A stretch of 64,000 bases of DNA from assembly GCA_014281115.1 (NCBI GenBank), contig JACONQ010000008.1, forward strand, positions 930,001 through 994,000, given 5' to 3'. The notes under the pieces were generated by a model that ran no database searches, had not been told where the DNA came from, and saw nothing but the letters and a program-made list of their open reading frames with translations. The translations under genes were made by a program, and so were the position numbers. The DNA comes from Laburnicola sp. R22_1 (Eukaryota; Ascomycota; Dothideomycetes; Pleosporales; Didymosphaeriaceae). Below are positions 46,155 through 59,600 of the stretch, piece by piece (position 1 is the stretch's first letter; the number at the start of each line of letters is the position of its first letter).

Positions 46155-47600
46155 GGTCGCAACCGCCGTAAGGTACCAATTCATATTGGTGCCACCCATG
46201 GACATCTGTCAACCACGTGTGGGTGAGACTCGACTCCCCAAGCGAGCAGCGATGAGTATGGGCGGATAGTGGCGATGCAAGCTTATGCCGTGGACTTCTC
46301 GCTTGTGCTGCTCATTACACATGAATGGCACTTCGCAAATTGCGAAGACAGTTGGTAAGACTTGCTGACGGGAACTGTTGTATCCAATCAAATAATGGCA
46401 ACCTATGTATTCGAGTCGTTCTGTCAATATATTTCATTTCCAGTACCTTGGGTCCGTCTACACAGAATACGCAAGCCACAACCTAGATCAAGGAAATCCG
46501 CCTCAAACATGCGTTTGCCGCCCAAGGCGCGCTCATGTGTGTTCACCTTCGTACAGTGAGTGCTACGACCAGCGATCTTCCCTGTACTCTCATCCCATGT
46601 ATGTCCGCAACGTAACACCATGCCCGCCATCCCTTTCTACATACGATACCGTGCTCTACTCACTCCTACTGGCACTCAGGCATCGACGGCCAACAGCCCG
46701 ACACCCGTGGGCATTCCGGTAGAGGTTCGTGAGGCAGCAAAGGCCCGACTGCTGATGACGTTGCCTGTTTACGTCCCGAAGAGCATACCCAATCCAGCTG
46801 ACTGATCGACCGGTGGCTGGCTTGTAGACGACGGAAATCACGTAACGGCAGTCGGTTTCCGATGCGGCGTATGCGCGTGCTTACAAAACAGCCAGTCAAT
46901 GTGTAGGCAAATAGAAGGTAGTAAATGGCACGACAATACGGTCGCGTCACACAACACTGCAATGCAAGCACCGGAGATAATCTCGCGTGCCCGTATAGTT
47001 TTCGGTGTCGGTACGTGCACTAACTAGAGCGAAATCGATCGGCTGGGACGAGCCTTTTGTCGGAAACCAAAGCGCTGGAACTCTACCCTTTTGTTGCACG
47101 ACTCGTATGCTCAAGGCCTAGCCTGGTGTCACCAAACTCTCTCGCGCGCCAGGCAGCCGAAACCTTAATGGGAAGCATAATGGATGCGGAGATGATCCCT
47201 GCGCTAGCGAACATATCAACGGACTCCCACGTTTCTACCAGTAAAAGCGGAGGCGCAACGGTCGTGGAATCTTCCAAGGTGGGTTAGTCGTGTGGTATCC
47301 AAGGAGGAAGGCTGTGGGCAATAGCGGTACGTTTCGTAATCAAGAATCAAGATGAGGGTGTACTGTACGTAAAGTCGGCGCAAAAGGATACATTTCTTGC
47401 TTCTTCACGAGAATGCGCCTGCAACACAATGCATCTCAGGGCAATGCCATCGCAGCACTAGCAGCGCCCGTCGTTGTACTCGTACTTGCCGTGTTACGAA
47501 GCACCGGCTGCACGGTAGCACCGAGTCCCGTGATCCTGGTCGTCTTCCTTCATCACCTTGCCTTGCGGCGGCCGACGGCAACTCAAGGCCGCCGAAGGTT
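46155..47600. other. Intergenic region left of the AT-rich island
   Basis: No supported gene. A 61-codon frame from 46621 (MPAIPFYIRYRALL..) has a good ATG context but nothing else to support it. Composition stays normal right up to the transposon boundary. Confidence 0.4.
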
Positions 47601-47608
47601 GTCCCATC
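47601..47608. repeat. 8-bp target-site duplication GTCCCATC, left copy
   Basis: It directly precedes the left terminal inverted repeat; the identical octamer follows the right repeat at 60974-60981. Confidence 0.75.
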
Positions 47609-47667
47609 GGGCGAGACTGCATGGCACGCATCAATCTGCTGCAGCACGCATTCCTAACTATATACAG
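47609..47667 (+). repeat. Left terminal inverted repeat of the outer element
   Basis: It reads GGGCGAGACTGCATGGCACG.. to ..CTAACTATATACAG and keeps normal base composition while the DNA just inside is strongly decayed. Confidence 0.8.
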
Positions 47668-48014
47668 TTAGATTTCGGAGATGCCCTGCTAGTAGGATTT
47701 ATACGTAAAATAACATTATTATCATCTAGCTATATAATTATACAGTGTCGCTACTATTGCTGCTGCTAATAATAATAGGTGGTAGACTAGTAGTGTTGAA
47801 ATACGTGCGCAGATTGTATTGAATTAAGGACTATATAGCAACAACACTACCTGCACTAAAACGCAGCGCGCACACTTAGCACCTAGCAACTATACATTAC
47901 TTAGTAATCGCTTAGCTCTCTTTACCCCCCTAAAACTTAACTAATATTAACTTTAATAACTTATTTAATAGCTCTTTATTTAGTTAATCTTACTAGTATA
48001 AAATATTTATTATA

Positions 48015-48017
<3 letters not shown>

Positions 48018-48052
<35 letters not shown>
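48018..48052. repeat. (TA)n microsatellite
   Basis: About 17 consecutive TA dinucleotides inside the AT-rich block. Confidence 0.9.
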
Positions 48053-48058
<6 letters not shown>

Positions 48059-48267
48059 ACTTATAGTAAAATTATTACTAACTTTATTATATAGCCTTTA
48101 CTTTACTATAGCTATACTACTAATATTAATTATAACTTTAGCCCTACTTATAATATTAGTTCTTATTTTTAATACTACTTTACTAAAGCTATTATTAGTT
48201 TTTACTATTACTAAATAAATAATTATTATATTTACTTTACGCGCATTTTTATAATTAACATATTATA

Positions 48268-50460
48268 GTAGTAGTCCGAATAGATTGGTCCGCTAAATAG
48301 TTTTTGCTAAGACTATAACACTTTACTATAAATTATAATATCTTAATAACACAACGCATTATTATCTAATTAAGAAGGCAGAATTAAGCTTGCCCTTTAC
48401 GCCTATTAGAATAAGTAAATTTTAAGCCTATAACGCGCTACTATAGTATATAATATCCTAAAGTCTACACTAAGCAATTAAATTAATAAAATTATCGCCC
48501 AAGTAAATATATAATTAGGTATAGTAAAGCTTACTATAACTAAAGAGTAGAAGCTTATATAGTATATCCTTAACCTAGATTTATAAGAATTTGCATTCTA
48601 GCTAAATAAAATAGAAGATATAGCTAATAAACTACTAGCTGCGCAGTATAAAGACCCTATAGAATAATACTAGGCTTAGCGCTTTGTAAAGCGCGTACCT
48701 AAGCTTAAAATAGCTTTTAATTAAGCAAAGAACTAATAGAGGATATAATAGGAAGACCTAAAAGTTATAAATATATAGTTTTAGCTAGTAGAGAATATAA
48801 AAGCTAAATATAGAGTGTAGGATAAAGATATCTATAACTTTAATAAGATAGGCTTCTAGATAAAAATTATTAGCTTAATAAAGGTTGTAACTAGTTTAGA
48901 AAGACATTTTTAATCTATACTTATTTAGCTAGGCAACTATAAGTAGGTTATAGTAATTTACAGTATTTGCGCTGCTAGGTATACTACTCTACCCTTTATT
49001 ATTTATAAAGGGCGAGTTTATATCTTAGTGTAGTATAAGAAGACTAGTATCCCCTATAATTAGAAGCTCTTAGTCTCTAAGACTAGCTAGACTAATAGCA
49101 AGCTTAAAGTTATATAGTTAAAGTACTTTAATGCGTATATAAGACCGCGCATAATAGGGTTATAGAGGTTACTTATTCTAGATAGCTATAAGAGCTACTA
49201 CTTCTAGAATTTTAAGGATTATTACCTAGAATAAAAGATCCTAACACTCTATATACTAGCGCACTTATCTTATATCCTCTAGCTGCTTAATATAGTCTAT
49301 TTTGCGCTACTAAAGCTAAAGTACTTCTAGCGTATGTAGGACTTAGCGCGCTAACGCGTCTTTTATATTAATAAAGAGAGCTTTCTACTAGCCTTTTATA
49401 ACGCGTTTTTTAATATATTTATACTAGAAAACTATAAGAAAGCCTTTAAGGCCTCTAGGCTTGTTCCTTTAGATATGTTAGTAGTAGTAGATTGCCTTAA
49501 TATGCGTATTTACACTCTACCTTAGGGTACCCTACTAGATACACTATAGTAAGCTAGGACTTTAAGTAATACTCTTAAGTTTAGATCTTAGTTAAAGCTT
49601 ATACGCGACTCTTTTATTTAATCTCTATTTAATACTAAATTAAGCTACTTATAGCTTATAAAAGATGCTAAACTTATGCTCTTCTATAGTATACTTTAAG
49701 AAACATATATTAAGGAACTTAAAAAGTAAATTAAAGTTCTAATAAAGCAAAAAACGCGTAAAAGAAAGCGCATTTAGAAAGGTAGAACGCTAGACTTTAC
49801 TTAGGGAGTAGATTTAGGAGTAGAAAGTTCTTTTATTATGGTAAAGTTATTAAAAAGGGCATAAGGTAGTAGTAAGAGAGAGGTAGGTCCCTTAATATAA
49901 CACTACTATAGGAGGTGTAAAGAGCCTAGGCATAATATAAGGATCGATTAGATAGATAAAATGATAAAGAAGAAGTTAGATATTACCCTTAGCGGCTTAT
50001 TTTTAGATAGTGTTAATAGTAAATTAGAGTAATGTTATTATAGGTTACTATAAGGCTAAAAATAATAGGTTAACTTTATCTTGCAATAGTACGCACTTAG
50101 TAACTAAAAATTAGATAAAGTACTACTTAAGATATAGTATACTTTACTATAAATTATAATAAGTATACTATATATTACCTATATATAGTATAGTAGATAA
50201 TATATTATATATTATAGGAGTCTTATTGTAAGTTTATACTACTAAGAAAGACTCCTTAGCTTTACGCGACTGCTATAGCTGCGTAAAGAGACTATATAAT
50301 ATAAAAAGTAGATTAAATAGTAACTTAGTATATTATAAGTTATAGTAGATTATTATAAGTTACTATAAAGTAATATTAGTGATGTTCTATAATAAGTTAT
50401 AAGGGACCTCAAAACTACTAAGAAAAACTGTCTGGCGGACTAATCTATCCGGGCTACTAA
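48268..50460 (+). mobile_element. Fot1/pogo-type transposon 1, heavily RIP-mutated, 2.2 kb
   Basis: The ends are inverted repeats over about 45 bp: left AGTAGTCCGAATAGATTGGT, right (inverse) AGTAGCCCGGATAGATTAGT, with TTTTT continuing on both sides; TA lies outside each end (48266-48267, 50461-50462). The length and TA duplication fit the Fot1 group. The transposase runs on the + strand between about 48.6 and 50.0 kb. Confidence 0.8.
48640..49990 (+). pseudogene. Relic Fot1/pogo transposase in transposon 1
   Basis: Despite many stops, family blocks can be read in one direction: RFVKRVPKLK, DIYNF.KIGF (where an Asp-Glu is expected), ILDSYKSYYF, then LKLKYF, VFYINKESFLLAFYNAF and KAFKASRLVPLDM. 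Most stops are TAG or TAA where Trp or Gln would be expected, matching C:G to T:A change. It is not functional. Confidence 0.75.
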
Positions 50461-50467
50461 TAGAATA

Positions 50468-50702
50468 TGTTACTTTTTTACGCTTTTTTTAATTACTAAG
50501 TAGGGGGCTTTACTTTTTTTATTATAATATTTAAGATAAAAGCCTTTGTTATCCTACCTCTAGGTAGATAAATTAATGCTATATATTTACTTTCTCTTTT
50601 TTACGCTCTTTTTAATTACTAAGTAGGGGGCTCTGCTTTTTTTATTATGTTATTTAAAATAAAAGCCTTTATTGTGTTACCTCTAGGTAGTTAATTTAAC
50701 GC
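50468..50702. repeat. Two tandem copies of the 120-bp dispersed repeat
   Basis: Each copy has ACTAAGTAGGGGGCT.TA/GCTTTTTTTATTA and AAGCCTTT..CCTCTAGGTAG. The units start near 50468 and 50590. The second is interrupted at its end by the LTR retrotransposon, and its continuation (catatatttacttt) follows the right LTR at 60577. The copy at 21256-21374 is less decayed. Confidence 0.75.
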
Positions 50703-50878
50703 TATAAGGGACTTTGGACTAAGAGGTTAGAGTTGCCTAAGTAAACTTATAAATTTAATAGAGTTTAATAGTAACTCTAGCTATAGACTTATATATACTT
50801 CTAGCTTAGTAGAAGCATAGACCTAGAACTCTAAGGTAGTAGGCTAAGTAACTATAGAAGAGTGCTTAGCCCCTTATA
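50703..50878 (-). repeat. Left LTR (3' LTR of the element), 176 bp
   Basis: It matches 60396-60571 at the same length; most differences are G/A or C/T. The ends TA..TA would be TG..CA before decay. Confidence 0.88.
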
Positions 50879-50880
50879 TA

Positions 50881-50894
50881 TCTCTTCTCCCCCT
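50881..50894 (-). other. Polypurine tract
   Basis: On the minus strand this reads AGGGGGAGAAGAGA, three bases before the 3' LTR, where plus-strand priming occurs in LTR elements. It fixes the element's orientation. Confidence 0.75.
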
Positions 50895-53800
50895 AAAAAA
50901 ATCCTAGCGTTATATTCTATCCTCTCTTTAGTAGTAGCACTAATCCCCCTTTTATGCGCCTAAAATTTTAAAAATAAATTTAATACTATATATACTAGTA
51001 ATAGTTCTTTAAGCCTCTAAAAGGTTCTAAGTATACTTTAGCTAAAGAGAATACTAGACTCCTATTCTTCTACTTTTAGTAGGACAATCTAGTTATTATA
51101 TCTAATACGTTTATATTTATATCTCTTAAGTTTCTATAGTATAGCTGCCTATTTTAGTTAAGAATTTGCGCTAGTATTATTTGCTCTAGCTAAGGTAAAT
51201 AAAATTTTTTTACTTTAGTTCTACTTTTCTTTTTTACTCTACTACTATATCTACAATACTCCTTATTAATATTACGCTATATCCTAATTACTACTCCTAC
51301 TTTTATACTATTTTTACTATCGTTCTTATTATTAATCTCTATTATAGTTAAAGCTAATAAGCAATACTTTATAATAGCCCTTATAACTCTAAGTAAGTAT
51401 TTAAAAGCTAGCTTAACTATAGCTTACTATTCTTCTATAAAAATTATAATATATAACACTTTTACTTATAATAGTAAGCCTTTACTACCTACTCTAAATT
51501 TCTATAGTGCTAAAAATCTTAAAAAGTTTATACGTAATAAGACTATAAAAAACTATTATAGAGTTAGTTCCTTAGTTCCTCTATATTATTCCTTACTAAT
51601 TCTAAGTAGTTCTTTAAGAACTTAAGCTATAATTAGAAAACCCTTAAAGCTATCTATATAATATCTAAGGAGTATGTCTTTAAGGCTGCCTATATTTATA
51701 AGAAGACCTACTAGCGCTATCTTAAGTAGCTTATTTTCTATATATAAAGGCTTATAAAAAAGTATAACTATAAAGCTTATATTATTTACTCGAGTAAGTA
51801 TTTAGGCAAGATATAATAATTCTCTAGTAAATCTTTTTCTTACTAATCTATATTTTAGATCTAGAATAGCTTATAAAAGGACTTTACTAAGACTAAAGTT
51901 GCTAATCTTATTCTAGAATATATTTTCTATAGTAATAGTTATACTAGTAAGCCCCTTCTTTATCTCTAGTAAGCTTATCTTAATATCTTTATCTATAAGT
52001 ATAGCTCTACTATCTAAAGTGCTTAAGCTAAGCCTTAGAAGATAGATAATACTATTACTAGACATTTTAGATAAAATATAAAGCTTTTATATTAAATTCT
52101 TATAGTTTAGTAGAATACTTATACTATTCTTTAAGCTCTTTCTAATAAACTTACTATAAGTCCTATGTTTTTAAAGCTTATCTTTTTTAGCTAATATTAT
52201 GCTATAGTTAATCGCTACTTCTACTCTATCTATTCTAAAGCCTCCTTATTAGGATTTAGTTAAGTTTACTCTAGATATTATAGAAACCATTTACGCTAGT
52301 AAGATATTAAAAGGATATAAAATTACTACTCTTCTAAAGTATATTAAAAGGTTTTAGGTTATACAACTATTAGTCCTATTTAAATTACTATTCTTTATAA
52401 GAAGGTTAAGAGAATAGACCTTAATTCTAATCTAGGCAAAAATAAGTTTACAAAGAAGAAGTAGTATTTCTATTTACTCTTTTAGAATATTAGAATTTTT
52501 CTATCCCTATATCTAGCCTTATTACAAAGGTCTAGAGGTGTTTTTTTATATAGTCTATAACTTTATAAGTATAGCTAAGCTATAAGCTTAGCTTCTAAAA
52601 TACTTTAATTCCTTTAGTTACACTATATCTATTTTTTCTCCTTTATAATATTCTCCTCTGAATAGCCCTTTCTTCCCCTCTTTCTAATTACCTTACTTTC
52701 TATTACTTAGGATCTATATTATTTTATTATAGAAAGGATAATTCTCTCTCTTTTTACTAGCTTATACTAGAGCTAACGCTTCTAGATAATTTATAGTACT
52801 TCCTTATATATTCCCTACTCTTCTAAGTAGATTATAGTCATATTTCTTACTAATTCTTAAGTAATTAGTAGGAAGGGCTAGAAGTCTAGGCTTATTCTAA
52901 CCTCCCTTTAGTAAAGGCTTCCTAAGTTCTTTACTAAGAATGCAACTCCTATACTAGAAGCTATAGCATATTTATTATTTTAGGAGTTTCTATAAAAGTC
53001 TATAAGTAACTTTCTATTATTATTTTAGTATAGAGAGGTGTATATTTCCTAGTAATTTAATACCTTTATAGTAGAGAGATTTATAGTAGGTTTCTAAGTT
53101 AGATTAGTATTATCTAACTACTTAACTTAGTATAGTAATTTTTATAGCCCCTTCTCTTTTTAATAGGTTTCTTAGCTAAGATGTCTTTTATAACCTATTC
53201 CTCTTCTTCTTTAATAATAACAACCTTTAGTTTCCTATTATTTATAGCCTAGCTAAAGAAAGGATCTTCTCTAGCTAGGCATAGATAATTTACTAAGAAT
53301 ACTAGGTAAACTCTAAGTAAAATGTTTAGTTTTATATTATAGAAGTCTACTACTTATATAACTATAAACTTTATATTTTTCTAGTTTAACTTCTTATTAG
53401 GGTAGGAGTTAGATAAGTAGTCCCTATACTAGAGCTAGACTTTGTCTCCTTCCTTAAATATAGAAGTGTCTCTCTAGTGCTAGTTTACTTATCACTTCTA
53501 CTATTATTAAAACTTAGCTATTATAGCTTAAATAAATATAAAAACGTCTTAAAACTTCTATAATAAAGCTTTAGTAGACTTTACTAGCTGCAAATTCTAC
53601 TAGTAATAATTACTAACTTTTATCTTTATATCTAGCTTAAATAGGTTTATATTATATCTATACTAGAGAAAGAATAGTGCTACTCTAGTAAAGGTGGCTT
53701 CTTGCCTATTAATAGCTATTTGTGCTATAGAATAGTATAAGGCCTAATTCTTCTAGTTCTATTATATAACAATATAGAGATATACCTTAATTATAAAATT

Positions 53801-54759
53801 TATCTATTTTATAGTACTATTAGTCTCTAGGTATTTAAAGAAGAAGAATTTTCTTTAGATCTTTATTCTCTTATATAAATGCCTTTAAAAGTTGTTTATA
53901 AATTAACTTTTATAGTTAGAGGTTATAGTATTAGAGAGCTAATAATAGGCTATAATATAATAGAGAAATATCTCTACTACTATTTTTATCTCTAAGTCTA
54001 GTAGGAGAACTAAAACTATTTTTTTCTTCTAGCCTATTACACACTACTATTATATTTATATTTCCCTTACTTATAGAAAGCTTAGTAATAAAGTTTATAA
54101 AAATTTCTTTTATATCTAGTTTAGAAGGAGAAGAGATTTTAGTAGCCCTTATTTTATATTTCTCTATAGCTTAGTTCTTTTATATATATTATAGTTCTTA
54201 ATAAATTTATAAATAAAATTTAATATTTCTAGAAAAAGTATAATCTAGTAACTATTTTATAGGTAATCTCTTTTCTAAGTGCCTAGATATAGGAAAGTTA
54301 TAGACTATAGCAACTAGTATTATTTATAGGAGTTTCTAGTCTAGGATCTATCTTTGTTTTTAGTACTAAAGGTAACTAGTGTTATTAATATTATATTCTT
54401 ATATAGCAATCTTTAGGTTTAAAAAGAAAGAAAAAGTGTGCCTATAGTAAAGAATACACTTTTTACTTTTCGTACTATAAAATCTCTCTTTAAGCTATAA
54501 AATTATAGTTTATCTAAGTCTAGATCTACTAAAGGGTACGTTTCTAGTTTAGGGAAAACTCTTCTAATAAGTAGGGAGAAAAAGACTAGCGTTTCTTATA
54601 TTTAGCCTAGCTCCCTTCTTCTTTAATAGGGTTAAGCCTTCTAGGTAGAGTTTATATTACTAGGACTATAGATATTTAAAGCCTAATATTCCTATTTCCT
54701 AAAAAATCTTTTTAAGTAGTTAAATTTTATAAAACTTAATCTAGTTATCTTTAGTATTA

Positions 54760-56623
54760 ACGTGGTTTACTAGCGAGTAACCTACACTAGTAAGCGCGTC
54801 ACCTTTGCCAAGATCTCACTAAACTATTTTATTTATTATTAGACTGCGTCGCAACACTACTTAAAAATATATACTAAGTTAATATATCTAATTCAGATTC
54901 TTCCTCTTTAACTCCCTGGCAGGTTTGCATATTATGTCTAGATTGCCTACAAATGCCACAACGCCGTTAAGTTAATAGCCCTATTGCAGCGCGACTAGTA
55001 CCTAATAACTATTTACCCTTCTTCTGTCTACTAGCGTCCTTAGGAGTGACTAGCTAAGATCCCTCTACTTCTATAAGTGATCCCTAATACTGAATATACC
55101 TCCTTTTATACGATTTTTATTTTGTAGTCTTCTTAATTATCTTATAAAGGCCTATAATTTTATCTAACACTAGTACCTAACTATGCATTATACTTAGAGC
55201 GCCTTTTTTAAGCTTCTTAAGCACCTACATAGTTAAAGTTAGTGATAAATTAAAGTGATCTCTAATTCTCTTACGAACTAGTATTAACTGCGCCTTAAAT
55301 TCGCGTAGGTTACTTAGTGTTTTAGACTCCTAGGTAGTAGGCTCTTTAATAGGCAGACTAGGTATACGAATGCGGATATTAAGGTGCTGCAACACCTCCT
55401 CTAGATTTAATAGGACTAGCCCAGCATTGCGAAAACTACTCTTAATTGTCTCTGTAGAGAAAACCTTTAAAAACGCGATTTTAAAGGCTGGGAGGAACTT
55501 AATCTTTATAATATAGGTTATTAGCTAATACGCTAAGCCTGAGATCTCAGCACTATATGCCTTCTTTAGTAGAGAGAAACAGCCCATATTTAATAGCTAT
55601 AGTAGGTGTGACAAATGTGGCAGCATACAGAGAGTAATAATCTTATGTTTCTTATAGTAATTCTAGAACTTAATTAAGTTATGGCTCTTATGGCCGTTAA
55701 TAACTAGCAACTAATAGGTTCCTTTAGCGCGTCCCTTTGTATGCGCGTTAAAGTATTTTAACTACGCAATACTAAGCTTGTTGTTTGTCTAGCTGTTCTT
55801 ACTAACAGTGATTACCTAATCGCTAGGAATTAACGCGTCTTTGTACTAGGTAGAGATGTGACGCTTGTCAGCGTAGATAATAAAGGAAGAGATTACCTAT
55901 CTAGTAGCGCAGATACCCTAGATTATAGTAATCTACTAGCGGTCGCCTGGCTGTATTAATTTAGGTTTCGCACGCCTCTCTAATGCTGTAACCACAAGCT
56001 AAGACCCTATAACCTCTATTAGGAAGCCTAATTTATTAAAGTTGTAGGTGTCCTTATCTATAATGCTATACTTGACTTTAATGCCATCCACAAGCTTAAA
56101 CCACGCGTTTATAACCTTAGGATCTTCTTATTATGCCCTCTAGTTGTTATATAACTAAGACTAACGCGTTTTAACTTCACGTCTGCACTTAATAAACCTG
56201 TCTGTCTAGTTAATGCTAATAGGTGGCTTTCCTCTCTATAAACGTAGTAAATCGGCCATTATGCGTATTATAAGCTTCGTAGGAGGGAATCCACGCGTGT
56301 CTAGCTCGATTATACGATTAACAAGCGCCTACTCCTTAAGGAGAGTAAAATTCTTTAATTTAGGTGGGTTATCGCGTTGTGCAGTCGTTCCGTTGCGTCT
56401 TTAATTAAGCATTCTGCGATTAACGTTATACAGCCCTGCTGCTGCTCGCTCTATAAGATTTAGATCTTATTTAATAGCTCTAATAGCAATAAGTAACTAA
56501 GCTTTATTAGATGGCTTAGAAGACATAGTAGGTGGTTATATTATAATGGTATTATTAGTGATAGTGGGGTCTTAGCAAAGGTGGTGCGCTTACTAGTGTG
56601 GGTTACTCGCTAGTAAACCACGT
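54760..56623 (-). mobile_element. Fot1/pogo-type transposon 2 inside the retrotransposon, 1.86 kb
   Basis: The terminal inverted repeats are nearly perfect over about 60 bp and start ACGTGGTTTACTAGCGAGTA at both ends. TA stands on each side (54758-54759 and 56624-56625). The interior is less AT-rich than the host retrotransposon, so it entered later or met fewer rounds of RIP. Confidence 0.88.
54950..56530 (-). pseudogene. Relic Fot1/pogo transposase in transposon 2
   Basis: From MSSKPSNKA near 56525, family blocks follow: ALVNRIIELDTRGFPPTK, KDTYNFNKLGFLI, GICATR, FIIYADKRHISTWYKDALIP, LLVINGHKSH, MLPHLSHLL.LLNMGCFSLLKKAYSAE, then IKSSFRNAGLVLLN. The DDE-type acidic positions read Asn in at least two places. 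Several TAG/TAA stops sit at expected Trp or Gln codons. It is better preserved than the transposon 1 copy but dead. Confidence 0.82.
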
Positions 56624-59600
56624 TAGTAGATATATCTTACTAGCATTGCAAAAGGGTATTTACTCTTAAATTAATAGTTTCTAGTTTATATTAGAATATT
56701 ATATTATATTTGCTAAGAGTATTAGTCTAGTATATATACCTCTTATCTAACCTTTTAGACTTTATAAAGTATATAAAAATTTATAATTAGTATATATAAG
56801 TGTGTAGGAGATAGCCTAAAGTATATTATATTACTTCTTAGTTACTTTAATAACTATAAGTATCTCCTTATTATAAATTATATAGTTTGCCTTTATAGAA
56901 GTATGTTTAGTAAAGAAATAGATAATTAGCCTAAGAACTTCTTTTATATTAAACTGCGAGAAGTAGGCTCTAAAGGTCTAGCCTAAAAGTTAGTCTTTAA
57001 TACTTCTTTTTTTTAGTATTAAAGTAGGCTAGCGTAGGCTTAGTGCAAAATACGTTCTTTAGATAGTTAAAGGCTTACTATTATTTCTACTCTTATAAAA
57101 AGGAAGTTTCCTTCCTAGTTAACTTTATTAATAAGAATACTACTTCTAAAAAGTTCTTCATAAACTTTTAGTAGAAGTTAGTAAACTCTAAAAAACTCTA
57201 AACACCCTTTATATTTATAGAAGGGGCCTAATTCTAAATAGCTTTAATCTTTTCTAGGTCTATACTAATCCCCTTTTTATACTCTATAATAAATCTAAAG
57301 TACTTAGTCTTAGTAACTATAAACTTACACGTCTTAATATCTAAGTGCAGCCCTACTTTATCTAACTTCTCTACTACCTATTATACTTTATCCTAATAGT
57401 CCTTTAATAATTTACTAGAAAATATAAAGATATTATTTATATAAATAAAGTAGAAGTTATCTAAGTACTTTCTTAAAATATAGTTAATATATCTCTAAAA
57501 GGTATTTAGTATATTAGCCAGTCTAAAGAGAACTACTAGTTACTTATACAATCTAAACTAGGTTTAGAAGGCTATTTTTTATTTTTCTTCTTTTACTATT
57601 CTTAACTTATAAAAGACCTAAATTATATTTAACTTTATTAGCTACTTGACCTTAGTAAGGAGCTGTAATATCTTCCTAATAAAAGGGAGAGAGTAGTAGT
57701 CCTTCTTTAATAGGGTATTTAATGCCCTATAGTCTATACAAAATTATAGACCTTTTCTAGATTTCTTTATAAATAATACTAGTACTATAGCTCTAGACTT
57801 ACTTATCTAAATAAAGCTATAGTTAAGGTACTTTATTATTTCCTTATAAATAACTAGTAATTCTTTCTTTAATATACTATAAAGGAGGCTAAAAGGAATT
57901 GTTAGGGTCTCTTTATTCTTCTTAATAAGGGGATTAGGTAATTAATTCTAGGGCCTTATAATAGGGAAGGTTTATTAGCTTATTCTTTTAAGAAAACCTC
58001 TACTTAGTCTAGAAGCTACTTAAGAAAATAGTCTCTTAGGTCTACCTTAGCCTTTAGGACTAAGGCCTTCTAGATATCTTTACAAAAAGCAGTAAAAACT
58101 ATTAGCCTATTCTTTTCTTTTATATTTCTTTTTTTTAAGATTATAAATAATATAGTAGAGACTTTTTAACCAGAAGTAGAAGTTTATCTCTCTTACTTAT
58201 CTCTAATTCTTATATAAGAGAATCCTATATATATAGACTATTTCTCTAAGGCCACTAATATAGTGTTCTTCTTCTACTATAGTAACCTAAGAACTAATTT
58301 ATAGTCCTTTTCTTTCCTATTATTATAAGTCTATATTATTTTAATATGCTCCTTAATATTTATTTCTATATAAGTGGCTTTATAAACTAAGGAGGTTACT
58401 TTTTTAAATCCTATTACTTAATAGAGATTATTTAAACTAATATATTATAGGTTAGCTTTTCTAGTAAACTTCTTAAATATAAAGATAGTAGTTAAACACC
58501 GTAAATTAAGTATAATAAACGTAAAGATAATATTATTAATAAAAGTATTTATAGTAATTAGTGTTAAATCTAGCTATATTTTCTTATATATATTAAAGTT
58601 CTCCTCTAGTTCCTCTATAGCCTACTTTATCTCCTCTCTCTAATAACTTCTAAGGAAAAAGCTAGTTTTCTAACTCTACTAAGCTATTAATATTCTTATT
58701 ACCACTATTTATTTTCTAGATCTTACTAGCCCTAGCTTATATTAGGAGTATTACAGCTTAGAGATAATAACTCTAAACGCTATATCCTTTCTTACTATAG
58801 TAGAAGTATACTCTTTCTTTATAGCACTTCTTTAACTCCTTTTTAAAGATCTATTTAGTGCACTTTTTAGTCTTTAGAAGGTTTGCTTTAGTAGTCCTTA
58901 TAGTGCTAGAATATATAAATTCCTAATCTATAGCACTAGTAGACTTAGTAGAAGAGAAGGCCGCTGCGTAAAAGGGCATTAATATTTTTATATAATAAAT
59001 ATTTTCCTTAACTATATTAACTCTATCTATAAGTATTATAAGGTTCTAGTCTTTAAAAATTTCTAGCGTAATTAGCCTATTCTATAAGTTTGTATATAAG
59101 GCTCTCTAGTAAATATTCTTTAAATTCTTCTAGTTATTTTTATTAGTTTTAGTAGCCAGGCATATAAAGTTAGTATTAAACTTAGTTAGTAAAGTTTTAC
59201 TCTATTAGCTAAAGAATAGCCTATTCTATACTTACTTCTCTACGAACTTATTATAGAAGCTTATATTTAAAAAACCTTAGAATTTATCTTTAGAATAGGC
59301 TTCTTTCTTTATAAAGGCTAGTGTAATATCTACTATCTTATCTATTAGCCTACTTATAATATAATTAACTATATTTTCTAAAAAGGGCAATTTTTATAAA
59401 TTTTAGCCTTTATTATATATTTCTAATATTAGTAATTCTAATAGCTTCTAGAAAATAACTTTAAGTTAGAAAGTTAGGGGCGCTAGCGCTCTAGTAGCGC
59501 TTTACTAGGAGCTAGTATTACTATTATTATTTAAAAGAGGGCTAAAGGCACAGTCTCTACTTTAGCGCATTACTCTAATTAGGTAAGTTAATTAATAATT

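Larger units (their letters stand above)
52500..58900 (-). pseudogene. Relic gypsy gag-pol
   Basis: A decayed zinc knuckle is visible near 58750-58840, with Tyr at Cys positions (CYKERVYFYYSKKGY). The RT core near 57.3-57.7 kb reads FIYINNIFIFSS (active-site codons at 57432-57437), then KLDKVGLHLDIKTCKFIVTKTKYF and FLEFTNFY, clearly of the gypsy type. Integrase C-terminal-like sequence (QIAINRQEATFTRVALFF) lies near 53.7 kb. Stops are frequent and no long frame survives. Both catalytic Asp codons of the YxDD box now read Asn. The ends given are approximate. Confidence 0.75.

Noticed and set aside
46621..46806. Small protein of 61 aa (MPAIPFYIRYRALL..)
   Set aside because: Good ATG context only; no motif, splice or composition support, so it was not listed as a gene.
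56213..56404. Open frame of 63 codons on the + strand in the AT-rich block
   Set aside because: It is antisense to the N-terminal part of the Fot1-type 2 transposase relic.
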